Source of the DNA: a virus
IMG/VR virus record: IMGVR_UViG_3300032322_002461
Coordinates: 1 to 44,536 of that record
Direction: 5' to 3' (one strand)
Length of the DNA stretch: 44,536 nucleotides
Below the pieces are notes generated by a model. That model was not told the DNA's origin. It saw only the letters and a program-made list of their open reading frames with translations, and did no database searches. Shown in pieces: positions 18,248 through 25,093 of this stretch (within the stretch, counting starts at the first letter, position 1; each line of letters opens with the position of its first letter). Both the position numbers and the translations under genes were made by a program.

Positions 18248-18360
18248 ACCATGTTTTTATCTTCGTCATCAAACAAATCTAATTTTTGATAATCTGTACC
18301 TCTCACCCAACGAACAGATAAAGGGATTACTATGAGTAATAGAATAAGAAATGCTACCAT
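18244..18360 (-). CDS. 38-residue single-pass membrane peptide
   Basis: A short frame starts at ATG 18360: MVAFLILLLIVIPLSVRWVR, followed by an acidic hydrophilic tail (KLDLFDDEDKNMV). It has one clear transmembrane helix with positive residues after it. Its TGA overlaps the ATG of the ParB-like gene (ATGA), the same coupling seen between certain genes here. Function unknown. Confidence 0.6.
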   Translation of the reverse strand: MVAFLILLLIVIPLSVRWVRGTDYQKLDLFDDEDKNMV

Positions 18361-18375
18361 ATTAATAAATATGAA

Positions 18376-19473
18376 TCAATTTGATAAAGGTAATTTAATT
18401 GTTGGGTGTGATTGATAGTTTTCTAATGTAAAATCTTGTGGTGAATAATAAGGTAAGCAATCACCTTCGTTCCATTTAACTTCTGGTTCAATTTTCAATG
18501 TTGGCAATGGATATGGTTCTCTATTCAATTGTTCTTTAATAGGTTCTATATGATCAAGATACAAATGTACATCTCCTAAATTTCCTATAAGCTCGTCAGG
18601 AACCATATTTACTTCCTTAGCAATAATCCCCAGCAACAAACCGTAACTTGCTATATTAAAAGGAGCACCAAGGCCAAAATCTACTGAACGTTGATTCCAC
18701 ATTAAAGAGATTGCTCTGGTTGGGATATTACTAAAGACTATGTTAAAGTCTTCGTCACCCATCATTTGAACTTCACTTGCAAAAAATCCATTAAACGTAT
18801 TACTCTCCATGGGTACATTTTCAAACACATATCTATTTCTTTCTACTCTACTCAACTCTCTTGTATAAACTTGAAATCCATAATGACAAGGTAGAAGTAC
18901 CATTTGGTCTAATTCACCTACATTCCAAGCACTAACCATTAATCGTCTACTATCTGGATTTGTTTTAAGGTCGTTGATTAGGTTTTGGATTTGGTCTATT
19001 GGTCCATATCCACAACATCTTTGATAAGTAGTAATTTCTGGAAAACTCCAACTTCTCCATTGCTTGCCATAAATTGGACCTAACTCACCCCACTTCTTAG
19101 CAAACTCATCGTCTGTTTTGATTTTGTTGATGAATTCTTCTTGTGTTAAGATAGGTTTGTTATCAATGTATTCAATATTTGGTTCCCAATGTTTTACATA
19201 ATTCTTATAAGCATCTCCATCCCAAATATGACAATCATTATCAACTAAGAATTTAATATTAGTATCACCACGTAGGAACCATAACAACTCGGTCACGATT
19301 CCTTTGAAGTACATCTTCTTTGTAGTTAATAGTGGGAAACCATCTTTCATAGAATGACGGATTTGTCTACCGAATACTGATAGAGTCCCCGTACCTGTCC
19401 TGTCTTTCTTTCCAACTCCATTATCAAGTATGTCTTGTAGGAGTGCTATGTATTGTTTATCTAGGGTGTTCAT
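18376..19473 (-). CDS. thyA: Thymidylate synthase
   Basis: A 365-residue ThyA, longer than the E. coli enzyme (264). Folate and dUMP sites are intact: KKDRTGTGTLSVFG, PLLTTKKMYFKGI, WGELGPIYGKQWRSW, the catalytic Cys in LLPCHYGFQVYT, and NIASYGLLLGIIAKEV with LGDVHLYLDH. The extra length is two insertions, one before the WGELGPIYG motif and a longer one after FQVYT (TRELSRVERNRYVF region). It makes dTMP from dUMP with methylene-tetrahydrofolate. Its ATG overlaps the stop of a 38-codon gene. Identity is certain. Confidence 0.96.
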   Translation of the reverse strand: MNTLDKQYIALLQDILDNGVGKKDRTGTGTLSVFGRQIRHSMKDGFPLLTTKKMYFKGIVTELLWFLRGDTNIKFLVDNDCHIWDGDAYKNYVKHWEPNIEYIDNKPILTQEEFINKIKTDDEFAKKWGELGPIYGKQWRSWSFPEITTYQRCCGYGPIDQIQNLINDLKTNPDSRRLMVSAWNVGELDQMVLLPCHYGFQVYTRELSRVERNRYVFENVPMESNTFNGFFASEVQMMGDEDFNIVFSNIPTRAISLMWNQRSVDFGLGAPFNIASYGLLLGIIAKEVNMVPDELIGNLGDVHLYLDHIEPIKEQLNREPYPLPTLKIEPEVKWNEGDCLPYYSPQDFTLENYQSHPTIKLPLSN

Positions 19474-19586
19474 AACTTTCTATTTTTTAATAAATTTGAC
19501 CATATTTTTATTACCATATCTCTTCTTGGAGATTGTTTTAACATTTTCCATCTGTTAATCCAATGTTCTATTTCTTCTTTATTCAT
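19470..19586 (-). CDS. 38-residue basic hypothetical peptide upstream of thyA
   Basis: A short frame, MNKEEIEHWINRWKMLKQSP then RRDMVIKIWSNLLKNRKL, amphipathic and basic. It is preceded by the window's recurrent AAAAATAAAAAGTT start context and its TGA overlaps the thyA ATG (ATGA). Both facts support translation. No family recognised. Confidence 0.6.
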   Translation of the reverse strand: MNKEEIEHWINRWKMLKQSPRRDMVIKIWSNLLKNRKL

Positions 19587-19598
19587 AACTTTTTATTT

Positions 19599-19865
19599 TT
19601 AATTTTCCTCACTTGCTATAATCTCTTTTACGTATTTCTCAACAATATGATCCGGGGCTGAAAGGATATCAAGACGATCTGCAATTTCGGTCAGACCAAA
19701 TTCTTCATCAGTCATCAGTTCTTTTCTTAAAGAATCTGCGTCTAGTTTGGTGGGTTTTTCCCAATATCCAACAAAATGAATGATGTCTAACATTTCTCCT
19801 TCCTGATTTGGATCTACGACCATCAGTCCGTATTTAATGTCTTTTGGGTTGTGTTGTTGTTTCAT
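19599..19865 (-). CDS. Hypothetical acidic protein
   Basis: This 88-residue protein contains YGLMVVDPNQEGEMLDIIHFVGYWEKPT, suggesting a beta-strand core, followed by helices (SLRKELMTDEEFGL; HIVEKYVKEIIASEEN). I recognise no family. It follows mgsA with a 4-nt overlap (ATGA) and shares the AAAAATAAAAAGTT start context with the small gene downstream of it. Confidence 0.6.
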   Translation of the reverse strand: MKQQHNPKDIKYGLMVVDPNQEGEMLDIIHFVGYWEKPTKLDADSLRKELMTDEEFGLTEIADRLDILSAPDHIVEKYVKEIIASEEN

Positions 19866-20236
19866 AACTTTTTATTTTTAAATCCTTCAATTAACAGGGA
19901 AGCTGTTGCGTAATTTGTGGCAAGAGGTATGTTGTAAACATTACAAACCCTTAGTAACATATTCACATCTACAATATGTGGATGAACAGCAAGCGGGTCT
20001 ACAAAAAAAACAACACCATCTATCTCACCTTCTGCTATCATACTTGCTATTTGAGCGTCACCACCCAAAGGACCTGATTTCTTTTTAATGACTTGAATAC
20101 CGGCGTGCTCTATGTGGGTGCCGGTAGTTCCGGTGGCAATGATTTGATTGTTCTTGAAAAAGTCTAACCTCTTCATAATAAAAGCAACCATGTCTGCTTT
20201 CTTACCATCGTGTGCTATAACTGCTATTTTTAACAT
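19862..20236 (-). CDS. mgsA: Methylglyoxal synthase
   Basis: The 124-residue protein matches methylglyoxal synthase along its length: IAVIAHDGKK (His9), IIATGTTGT (phosphate loop), SGPLGGDAQI (Asp60, equivalent to E. coli Asp71), FFVDPLAVHPH (Asp80 and His87, equivalent to Asp91 and His98) and VDVNMLLRVCNVYNIPLATN. It converts dihydroxyacetone phosphate to methylglyoxal and phosphate in the cytoplasm. It is about 25 residues shorter than the E. coli enzyme because the C-terminal tail is lost. A TTTGG-N19-TATATTTA promoter ends only 3 nt before the ATG, so the transcript may be leaderless. Confidence 0.9.
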   Translation of the reverse strand: MLKIAVIAHDGKKADMVAFIMKRLDFFKNNQIIATGTTGTHIEHAGIQVIKKKSGPLGGDAQIASMIAEGEIDGVVFFVDPLAVHPHIVDVNMLLRVCNVYNIPLATNYATASLLIEGFKNKKL

Positions 20237-20239
20237 ATG

Positions 20240-20271
20240 TAAATATATGGAATCTATTTTACAATTCCAAA
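20240..20271 (-). promoter_or_regulatory. Bacteroidota-type promoter immediately before mgsA
   Basis: Minus strand reads TTTGG-N19-TATATTTA, with the -7 box ending 3 nt before the mgsA start codon. Transcription would begin at or just after the ATG, so either the message is leaderless or initiation is atypical. Confidence 0.65.
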
Positions 20272-20276
20272 TAATT

Positions 20277-20298
20277 TATGTATAACTTTTTACACATA
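20277..20298 (-). terminator. Weak AT-rich hairpin after queE
   Basis: TATGTGTAA and TTATACATA can pair (one G-U) around an AAAG loop, starting in the queE stop codon. It is followed by AATTATTT, not a full U-tract, so termination is doubtful. It sits directly before the mgsA promoter, where a terminator would make sense. Confidence 0.3.
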
Positions 20299-21126
20299 TC
20301 TATTTTTCCCAAACATTATAATATGCAATCTTGGGCAAAACCTCCACCCCCTCATAACTGCTTGTTCCGCAATCCATCCTGTTCTTGAATTTAAAGTATT
20401 AACATCTACTCCTTCGGGCATTAGACATACATCAGAAGGAACAAAATTTTTTAATTTAGATAAAATACTTTCAATTTCTTTTATATCTTGATCAGTAGTA
20501 ATAACAAACTTTAATTGAAAATCTTTACCAAACTCTTTACAACCATTAATATATTGTTGGATAGCCTCGATATTAATTCGATCTCGTTCATGCCTTTCTG
20601 CCCAATTCTTTTTATATATTACTCCCGAATTTTTTAAATTGGCTTCCCATGGGGTTGAAGAAGATAATTTAGGGGACATAGAAACTAAATCAGTATATTG
20701 AGAAATAGATTTGTCAAATAAAGTTGCGTTAGTTTCAATAGTAGTATGATATCCTCTATTTTTTAACTTCTTTAATAAGTCAATTAGAGATTCAGTTTGC
20801 ATAGTCGGTTCTCCTCCTGAAATAACAATATGGGAAATATTTTGAGAGAGGGTATTGTCTAGTACTATTCTTATTATATCATCTACTTCCATTTGATTTT
20901 TTTCAGGATTATGACTAGAATAGGGAGTATCACATAATGACCCATTTCCATCTAACCCAACCCAAGCACATCTTAAATTGCACGCTGATGTGCGAATAAA
21001 AAGACATGCAGTGCCTGTTAATTTTCCCTCTCCTTGAAAAGTTCCTGAGTATTTAAATCCTGTTGAATCATTTTCAAGATTGTCTTTTATAGGGAATATT
21101 CCCCCTTTTACTAAGTTTAATTTCAT
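20290..21126 (-). CDS. queE: 7-carboxy-7-deazaguanine synthase (radical SAM), variant cluster loop
   Basis: The 278-residue protein has QueE features: GTFQGEGKLTGTACLFIRTS, a radical-SAM cysteine loop, VISGGEPTMQ (SAM/GGEP motif), IETNATLF and LMPEGVD. The cluster loop is unusual: the cysteines are CNLRC followed by eleven residues and then C, giving CX3CX11C instead of CX3CX2C. A different loop variant, CX14CX2C, is known in one bacterial QueE, so altered spacing has precedent. It converts 6-carboxytetrahydropterin to CDG in preQ0 synthesis. A GIY-YIG endonuclease gene separates it from queD. Confidence 0.88.
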   Translation of the reverse strand: MKLNLVKGGIFPIKDNLENDSTGFKYSGTFQGEGKLTGTACLFIRTSACNLRCAWVGLDGNGSLCDTPYSSHNPEKNQMEVDDIIRIVLDNTLSQNISHIVISGGEPTMQTESLIDLLKKLKNRGYHTTIETNATLFDKSISQYTDLVSMSPKLSSSTPWEANLKNSGVIYKKNWAERHERDRINIEAIQQYINGCKEFGKDFQLKFVITTDQDIKEIESILSKLKNFVPSDVCLMPEGVDVNTLNSRTGWIAEQAVMRGWRFCPRLHIIMFGKNRYV

Positions 21127-21127
21127 A

Positions 21128-21766
21128 TTATATTTTTTTTAACATTAATCTAATTTGTGTTCCACTAGTATTAAATATTCTTCCTATTTCTGTATAGTTC
21201 TTCCCAGATAGAAATAAATTTAATATTTCTTTTTGGTTATTCCAAAGATCTTTTCTTCTTATTTCTCCTTTTCTACATTTTTGAGATTCAGATGGGGTTC
21301 TAAAAGACACATTGTTTTCCCTTAAAATTCTTTTAATAACATCAGGGTGGCAACCGTATTGAGAACTTATAATATGCGCCCCATCTCCTGATATGTATTG
21401 TTTTATAATATCATATTTTTTTTCTTCAATATCTTTTCTCACACGAACACGATTTTGTTTTTTCCATTCTTTAATTTTATTTTTTGTTTCTTCGGAGTGG
21501 TATTCAACCCCACTACCTCCTTTAAGTTGTTTATTTAAAACCTCAAATCCTGAATTTAAGTAGTGGTGTATCCAATATGATTCACGAGGTTTCCATAAAT
21601 TTTTATCTGTTCCTTTTATTTCTTCTAAAATTTTAAATTTGATGCTATAACCATATTTTCTTTTATGATCATTTTCTCGTGATTTATTTATAGTTTTGCC
21701 TATATAAACTTTATTATAATCATTATAACAATTCATTACTAAATATATTTTTGTATCTTTTACCAT
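21128..21766 (-). CDS. GIY-YIG homing endonuclease-like protein
   Basis: This 212-residue protein opens with KIYLVMNCYNDYNKVYIGKT, the two strands of a GIY-YIG nuclease core, then YWIHHYLNSGFEVLNKQLKGG with the usual Asn-Lys segment. HSEETKNKIKEWKK resembles a NUMOD3-type DNA-binding motif. The C-terminus has two helix-turn-helix units (IISSQYGCHPDVIKRIL and YTEIGRIFNTSGTQIRLML). It is probably a free-standing homing endonuclease inserted between queD and queE. The ATG at 21766 is preferred over a TTG 11 codons upstream. Confidence 0.82.
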   Translation of the reverse strand: MVKDTKIYLVMNCYNDYNKVYIGKTINKSRENDHKRKYGYSIKFKILEEIKGTDKNLWKPRESYWIHHYLNSGFEVLNKQLKGGSGVEYHSEETKNKIKEWKKQNRVRVRKDIEEKKYDIIKQYISGDGAHIISSQYGCHPDVIKRILRENNVSFRTPSESQKCRKGEIRRKDLWNNQKEILNLFLSGKNYTEIGRIFNTSGTQIRLMLKKI

Positions 21767-21772
21767 ATTGTT

Positions 21773-21787
21773 TTTTATTATAAATAT
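21773..21787 (-). promoter_or_regulatory. Second-class promoter candidate (ATATTTATAATAAAA)
   Basis: The 15-mer ATATTTATAATAAAA on the minus strand, just before the endonuclease gene, recurs exactly before the 80-codon gene at 28038-28052. No TTTGG lies at the -33 distance, so if it is a promoter it belongs to another class, perhaps late. Confidence 0.3.
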
Positions 21788-21839
21788 GTAAAAATACAAA
21801 AAACATCGATGCTATTTTGGGATTCTTCCTAAACTCATA

Positions 21840-22379
21840 TTAATATAAGGTATATGTTGGTTCTGACCAATTAGATGGTCTGTCTGATTTGGGTATAACT
21901 AATGTTTGGGTTGGATCTTCATATGTAGCAGAATTGCGTTCGTTTTCATATACTTCTACTTTTGCTACTCTAACACGATTATTGGTTTCGGTTAATATAA
22001 ATTCATTAAGTTTAATAAAAATATATTTAGCAAATTGCTCAGCTCCTACAGCTGGTAAAAGACGAAGTTGAATAATACCATCAAAGTGCATTTGCTTGAA
22101 ATGATTTAGATATGGATCATCCTCGGCTATAATAGTGGTATGATCAAACATATAGTCCATCCAAGCTTTTGGGTTTAAGCCGTCAATTGTGTTTTTGGCA
22201 CGTTTGCTAAATCCAAAATCCATAACCCAATTACGTTCATCTAATTCACCTTCGAACCATACTCTAAAGCTAATAGCATATCCGTGTAAATATTTACAAT
22301 GCGTATCTTTAGCTTTATATTGACGAAATACAGTAGAAAATCCGTCAAATAATTTTGTTGATTGAAATTTACTTCCCAT
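21840..22379 (-). CDS. queD: QueD/PTPS-fold protein (6-carboxytetrahydropterin synthase-like), altered zinc site
   Basis: A 179-residue protein of the 6-pyruvoyl-tetrahydropterin synthase fold. It has THCKYLHGYAISFRVWFEGEL followed by NWVMDFG, MFDHTTI (the DH pair) and VEVYENERNSATY. In the usual QueD, zinc is held by FxxxH and LHGH; here the first is FSTVF and the second LHGY, so only one of three zinc His remains. Other phage and proteobacterial relatives appear from memory to share this variant. It would produce 6-carboxytetrahydropterin from dihydroneopterin triphosphate. It overlaps the thioredoxin gene by 11 nt. Confidence 0.78.
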   Translation of the reverse strand: MGSKFQSTKLFDGFSTVFRQYKAKDTHCKYLHGYAISFRVWFEGELDERNWVMDFGFSKRAKNTIDGLNPKAWMDYMFDHTTIIAEDDPYLNHFKQMHFDGIIQLRLLPAVGAEQFAKYIFIKLNEFILTETNNRVRVAKVEVYENERNSATYEDPTQTLVIPKSDRPSNWSEPTYTLY

Positions 22380-22620
22380 TGCAAAAACTCATTACTTGTT
22401 CAAAACTGCGCGCTCCGGTAAAACGTTTAACTTCTTGTCCGTTTTCTACTAAAATTACAGTAGGAATACTTTTGACATTATATTTTGTTGTTACATCAGG
22501 GGTGTAGTCAATATCTATTTTATTGACAGGAATCCCTTGTTTTGCTACTCGATCCATAATAGGACCGAATTGTTGGCACGGCTGGCACCAACTAGCGGAA
22601 AAATACCATAGTTGTTTCAT
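22369..22620 (-). CDS. Thioredoxin/glutaredoxin-like protein
   Basis: The 83-residue protein starts with MKQLWYFSASWCQPCQQFGP, carrying the WCxPC redox motif, followed by KIDIDYTPDVTTKYNVKSIPTVILVENG with the cis-Pro of thioredoxins. It is compact, lacking the N-terminal strand and helix. It could reduce the phage NrdA between turnovers. It overlaps the upstream gene by 4 nt (ATGA) and queD by 11 nt, so it is embedded in the queuosine-like operon. Confidence 0.9.
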   Translation of the reverse strand: MKQLWYFSASWCQPCQQFGPIMDRVAKQGIPVNKIDIDYTPDVTTKYNVKSIPTVILVENGQEVKRFTGARSFEQVMSFCNGK

Positions 22621-22814
22621 AAAATTTCTTCTTGTTTAATTAATTCATGTTTGTTTCCTCGTAATAAATATTGGGTTGATGATAATTCTAAGGGTTTAGC
22701 GTTGTTCCAATTAGCATCCCATTTTGGTTCTCCATGTTGTAAACCCGAAAATACTAAACCATCTTGATCCATCACAACATAGTATTGTGGTTTTGATAAT
22801 TGTTTACGCTTCAT
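22617..22814 (-). CDS. Hypothetical protein
   Basis: This 65-residue protein has a beta-hairpin start (PQYYVVMDQDGLVFSGLQHGEP) with a Trp-containing loop (KWDANWNNAKPL) and a C-terminal helix. I recognise no family. It overlaps queC by 11 nt and the thioredoxin gene by 4 nt, so it is co-translated between them. Confidence 0.6.
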   Translation of the reverse strand: MKRKQLSKPQYYVVMDQDGLVFSGLQHGEPKWDANWNNAKPLELSSTQYLLRGNKHELIKQEEIL

Positions 22815-23715
22815 GTTCTTTTAATATTTTTTCAACGTGTGATTTTGCAATCTCCCAGGCCACAGGACCAGTTTCATCGGCATAGTTTACAGGATCAGGT
22901 CGTCCTAATTTAATAAATGCTTCGATGCGTTCCACGGAACTTGCTGATTTGTAGTCTGAAAACCATTCACCCCATTTAGTTCTAAGAGTTTCTTCTACTC
23001 GAGATGTACTTTCAGGTCCAGGTATCCATATTGGTTTATACGAGGTATTTGTACGTGCGTATACTTCATCAAAATCTAGATTTAATTCTTTGCACAGCAT
23101 TTCTCCATCTTTTAAGATAGTAAATTTGTCACCATGTAAATAAGGTGTAAAATATCCTACCCTTTCAGATTCCCAATTACCAAGTCTAAATGCCCTATCG
23201 TCAGCATCTCTAAATTCTTGTCTGCAGTCAGGATAAATTGCATGATCACCGGCGTGTATTCCTAATGCAATATCGCATGTTTCGTTTCGTTGAGTGGCAA
23301 TGGATAAAGCTACTGCTTGTACAATCGAAGCAAAGATTTTATTCCGATTAGGAACAACTGTTGCTTTCATATTTTCTTCAGCATAGTGCCCTTCAGGAAC
23401 TTCAACACCACCAGCTACAAGTGCTGAATTGAGTAGACTTGTTAATCCGTCTAATCTAATTACTTGATAGTTTACCGGTGAGTATATTTCTTCGAATCCA
23501 TTAGGGGCATGATCGTGGTGGAACATACGAGTAGGATTGTCATTGATGTATTCTACTAATAATTGGGCACGTTCAAGTTCAACTCGATGTTTTTGACCAT
23601 AATCAAAACTTATAGCAATAACATTTTTGTATTCTTTTAAACAGCGTAAAAGTAAAGTGCTGCTGTCCATCCCACCACTAAGTGAAACTACGACATTGTC
23701 TTTAAGGTTATTCAT
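22804..23715 (-). CDS. queC: 7-cyano-7-deazaguanine synthase, lacking zinc cysteines
   Basis: A 303-residue QueC with the PP-loop SLSGGMDSSTLLL at the N-terminus, VVPNRNKIFASI, CDIALGIHAGDHAIYPDCR, and SSVERIEAFIKLGRPDPV near the C-terminus. Typical QueC proteins are about 230 residues. The four zinc cysteines (TWSCY and CGxCxxC) are gone: the equivalent segments read NTSYKP and YKSASSVERIEAF. It converts CDG to preQ0 using ATP and ammonia. Enzyme identity is clear, but the missing zinc site is notable. Confidence 0.9.
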   Translation of the reverse strand: MNNLKDNVVVSLSGGMDSSTLLLRCLKEYKNVIAISFDYGQKHRVELERAQLLVEYINDNPTRMFHHDHAPNGFEEIYSPVNYQVIRLDGLTSLLNSALVAGGVEVPEGHYAEENMKATVVPNRNKIFASIVQAVALSIATQRNETCDIALGIHAGDHAIYPDCRQEFRDADDRAFRLGNWESERVGYFTPYLHGDKFTILKDGEMLCKELNLDFDEVYARTNTSYKPIWIPGPESTSRVEETLRTKWGEWFSDYKSASSVERIEAFIKLGRPDPVNYADETGPVAWEIAKSHVEKILKEHEA

Positions 23716-23719
23716 ATTT

Positions 23720-23884
23720 TTATTTTTTTTTATTATAGTAAAAATTATAGTGAGAATTATTTAATCTACGCAATGCTTCTATAGTACCATATCCTATAAC
23801 ATCTCTTCTATCCCATATTTTATCTAATTCTTTTTTTAAGAGTTCCTCAAATGCTGGGTTTACTATTGGGGGTGTTTTGTCCAT
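23720..23884 (-). CDS. 54-residue hypothetical protein
   Basis: A short frame from ATG 23884, MDKTPPIVNPAFEELLKKEL then DKIWDRRDVIGYGTIEALRRLNNS and a basic end. It overlaps the DpdA-like gene by 38 nt and ends 4 nt before the queC start. Gene spacing and ordinary composition favour expression. No family recognised. Confidence 0.55.
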   Translation of the reverse strand: MDKTPPIVNPAFEELLKKELDKIWDRRDVIGYGTIEALRRLNNSHYNFYYNKKK

Positions 23885-24671
23885 AATTTAAATTGTTTAT
23901 ATCTCTAAATAAGATTACATTGTAATATACTAAATCTACATCTATCTTTTTAAGAGGCCAAGTTTGAACTTCATTCATGTTAAGTTTTGGTTTTGGATGT
24001 TGGCCGTCAGTATATTTAGTTCCTTCTAAAGCCGCCATAATTGGATTGGATGTGTCAATAGATTCAATAAATGGATAATCGTTATAAAACTTAAATTCAA
24101 AGGGCATTGCAGTTCCGAGCAAATGTACTCGGTCATTTTGCGCGATAATTTTGTTTTTATACAACGAACTAATCACCCACAGCCTTCCCATTGCTTTACC
24201 AAAGTCTGCGTTTATATGCGGGTATATTTCGTTGTAATAACTAGCTCCATACGAGAATGCTATTTTCTTATAACCCAAATCTTTATAGGTTTTATAACTA
24301 ATTACAGCATCTTCATAGCTTTTACCTTGAACTACAGCTACCTTAGTTACATTTTCAGGAAGCTCAATATTAGCCCACTGCCTTGCATTAACTACTGATT
24401 TGGTTCTATTTTCCCATACATCAGGAACTATAAATTCATTAGGTTGCAATTCATTTATCCAATACATTAAACGAGAAGAATCGTATGCTTTTCCTAACTC
24501 GTGGAGCGAGTTATCCATTATGATATAACGACCTTCTGCTTTAGACTTATAGAAAAAATTACGATATTCTTCGTTTTGATCTAATAAGTGGGGCAAACAA
24601 TAATCATAGGAATTAAACTTAAGACTGTGCTCAAGTAAACAAATAGGTACTTCGTGTGATATTTTTATCAT
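23847..24671 (-). CDS. TGT-superfamily-like TIM barrel, candidate DpdA (7-deazaguanine DNA transglycosylase)
   Basis: This 274-residue protein shows strand-helix alternation of a TIM barrel: YIIMDNSLHELG (Asp53), FIVPDVWENRT, VAVVQGKSYEDAV, YKKIAFSYGAS, RVHLLGTAMPFEFKFY, and IESIDTSNPIMAAL with Asp206 as a possible nucleophile. The GTAMP segment and late Asp recall tRNA-guanine transglycosylases and their phage DpdA relatives, which swap guanine in DNA for preQ0-type bases. It lacks the zinc motif of tRNA enzymes. It stands just upstream of queC. The family link is by pattern and neighbourhood; it could be another TIM-barrel enzyme. Confidence 0.55.
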   Translation of the reverse strand: MIKISHEVPICLLEHSLKFNSYDYCLPHLLDQNEEYRNFFYKSKAEGRYIIMDNSLHELGKAYDSSRLMYWINELQPNEFIVPDVWENRTKSVVNARQWANIELPENVTKVAVVQGKSYEDAVISYKTYKDLGYKKIAFSYGASYYNEIYPHINADFGKAMGRLWVISSLYKNKIIAQNDRVHLLGTAMPFEFKFYNDYPFIESIDTSNPIMAALEGTKYTDGQHPKPKLNMNEVQTWPLKKIDVDLVYYNVILFRDINNLNYGQNTPNSKPSI

Positions 24672-25045
24672 TTTAATAATTCTTTTAGTATGTTTATTTC
24701 ATTTTTAGATAGCTCGTCTTCCATTTTGCTTCTATTTTTTTCAATAGCCCGTTCAACCAATTTAATAAGTTCATTTGAAACATACGAACCAATAGTAAAT
24801 TCGAACGAATATCTATGATTTGTAAGTTTTACAAAATTGTTTTGAAGTATAATGGTATATCTTTTATCCTCAGTTTGTATATAATAACGACTTGAGGGCG
24901 TCATCAAATAGTGTGTTTTAGGATTTGATAGTAGTCTGATGATTACCTTTTTGGTTAGATATTCTCGCTCGGTTAATGGGGGATTTTTAATGGCTTTACT
25001 CTGTAGCCAAACTAATAGTTTTTTGTATTTGTAGCGTAGGTTCAT
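24668..25045 (-). CDS. Hypothetical protein
   Basis: The 125-residue protein is basic at the N-terminus (MNLRYKYKKLLVWLQSKAIKN), with a central beta pattern (HYLMTPSSRYYIQTEDKRYTIILQNNFVKLTNH) and a charged helical C-terminus. I recognise no family. It overlaps the DpdA-like gene by 4 nt, has the AAAAGTT start context, and lies 16 nt downstream of a weak promoter candidate. Confidence 0.6.
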   Translation of the reverse strand: MNLRYKYKKLLVWLQSKAIKNPPLTEREYLTKKVIIRLLSNPKTHYLMTPSSRYYIQTEDKRYTIILQNNFVKLTNHRYSFEFTIGSYVSNELIKLVERAIEKNRSKMEDELSKNEINILKELLK

Positions 25046-25061
25046 AACTTTTATTTATGGT

Positions 25062-25093
25062 TAAATATAATTACTTTTTTTTAGATTTCCCAT
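25062..25093 (-). promoter_or_regulatory. Weak Bacteroidota-type promoter candidate
   Basis: Minus strand reads ATGGG-N19-TATATTTA; the -7 box and spacing are right and the -33 box is 3/5. The -33 part lies in the end of the upstream gene. It would drive the DpdA/queuosine-like gene run. Confidence 0.4.
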
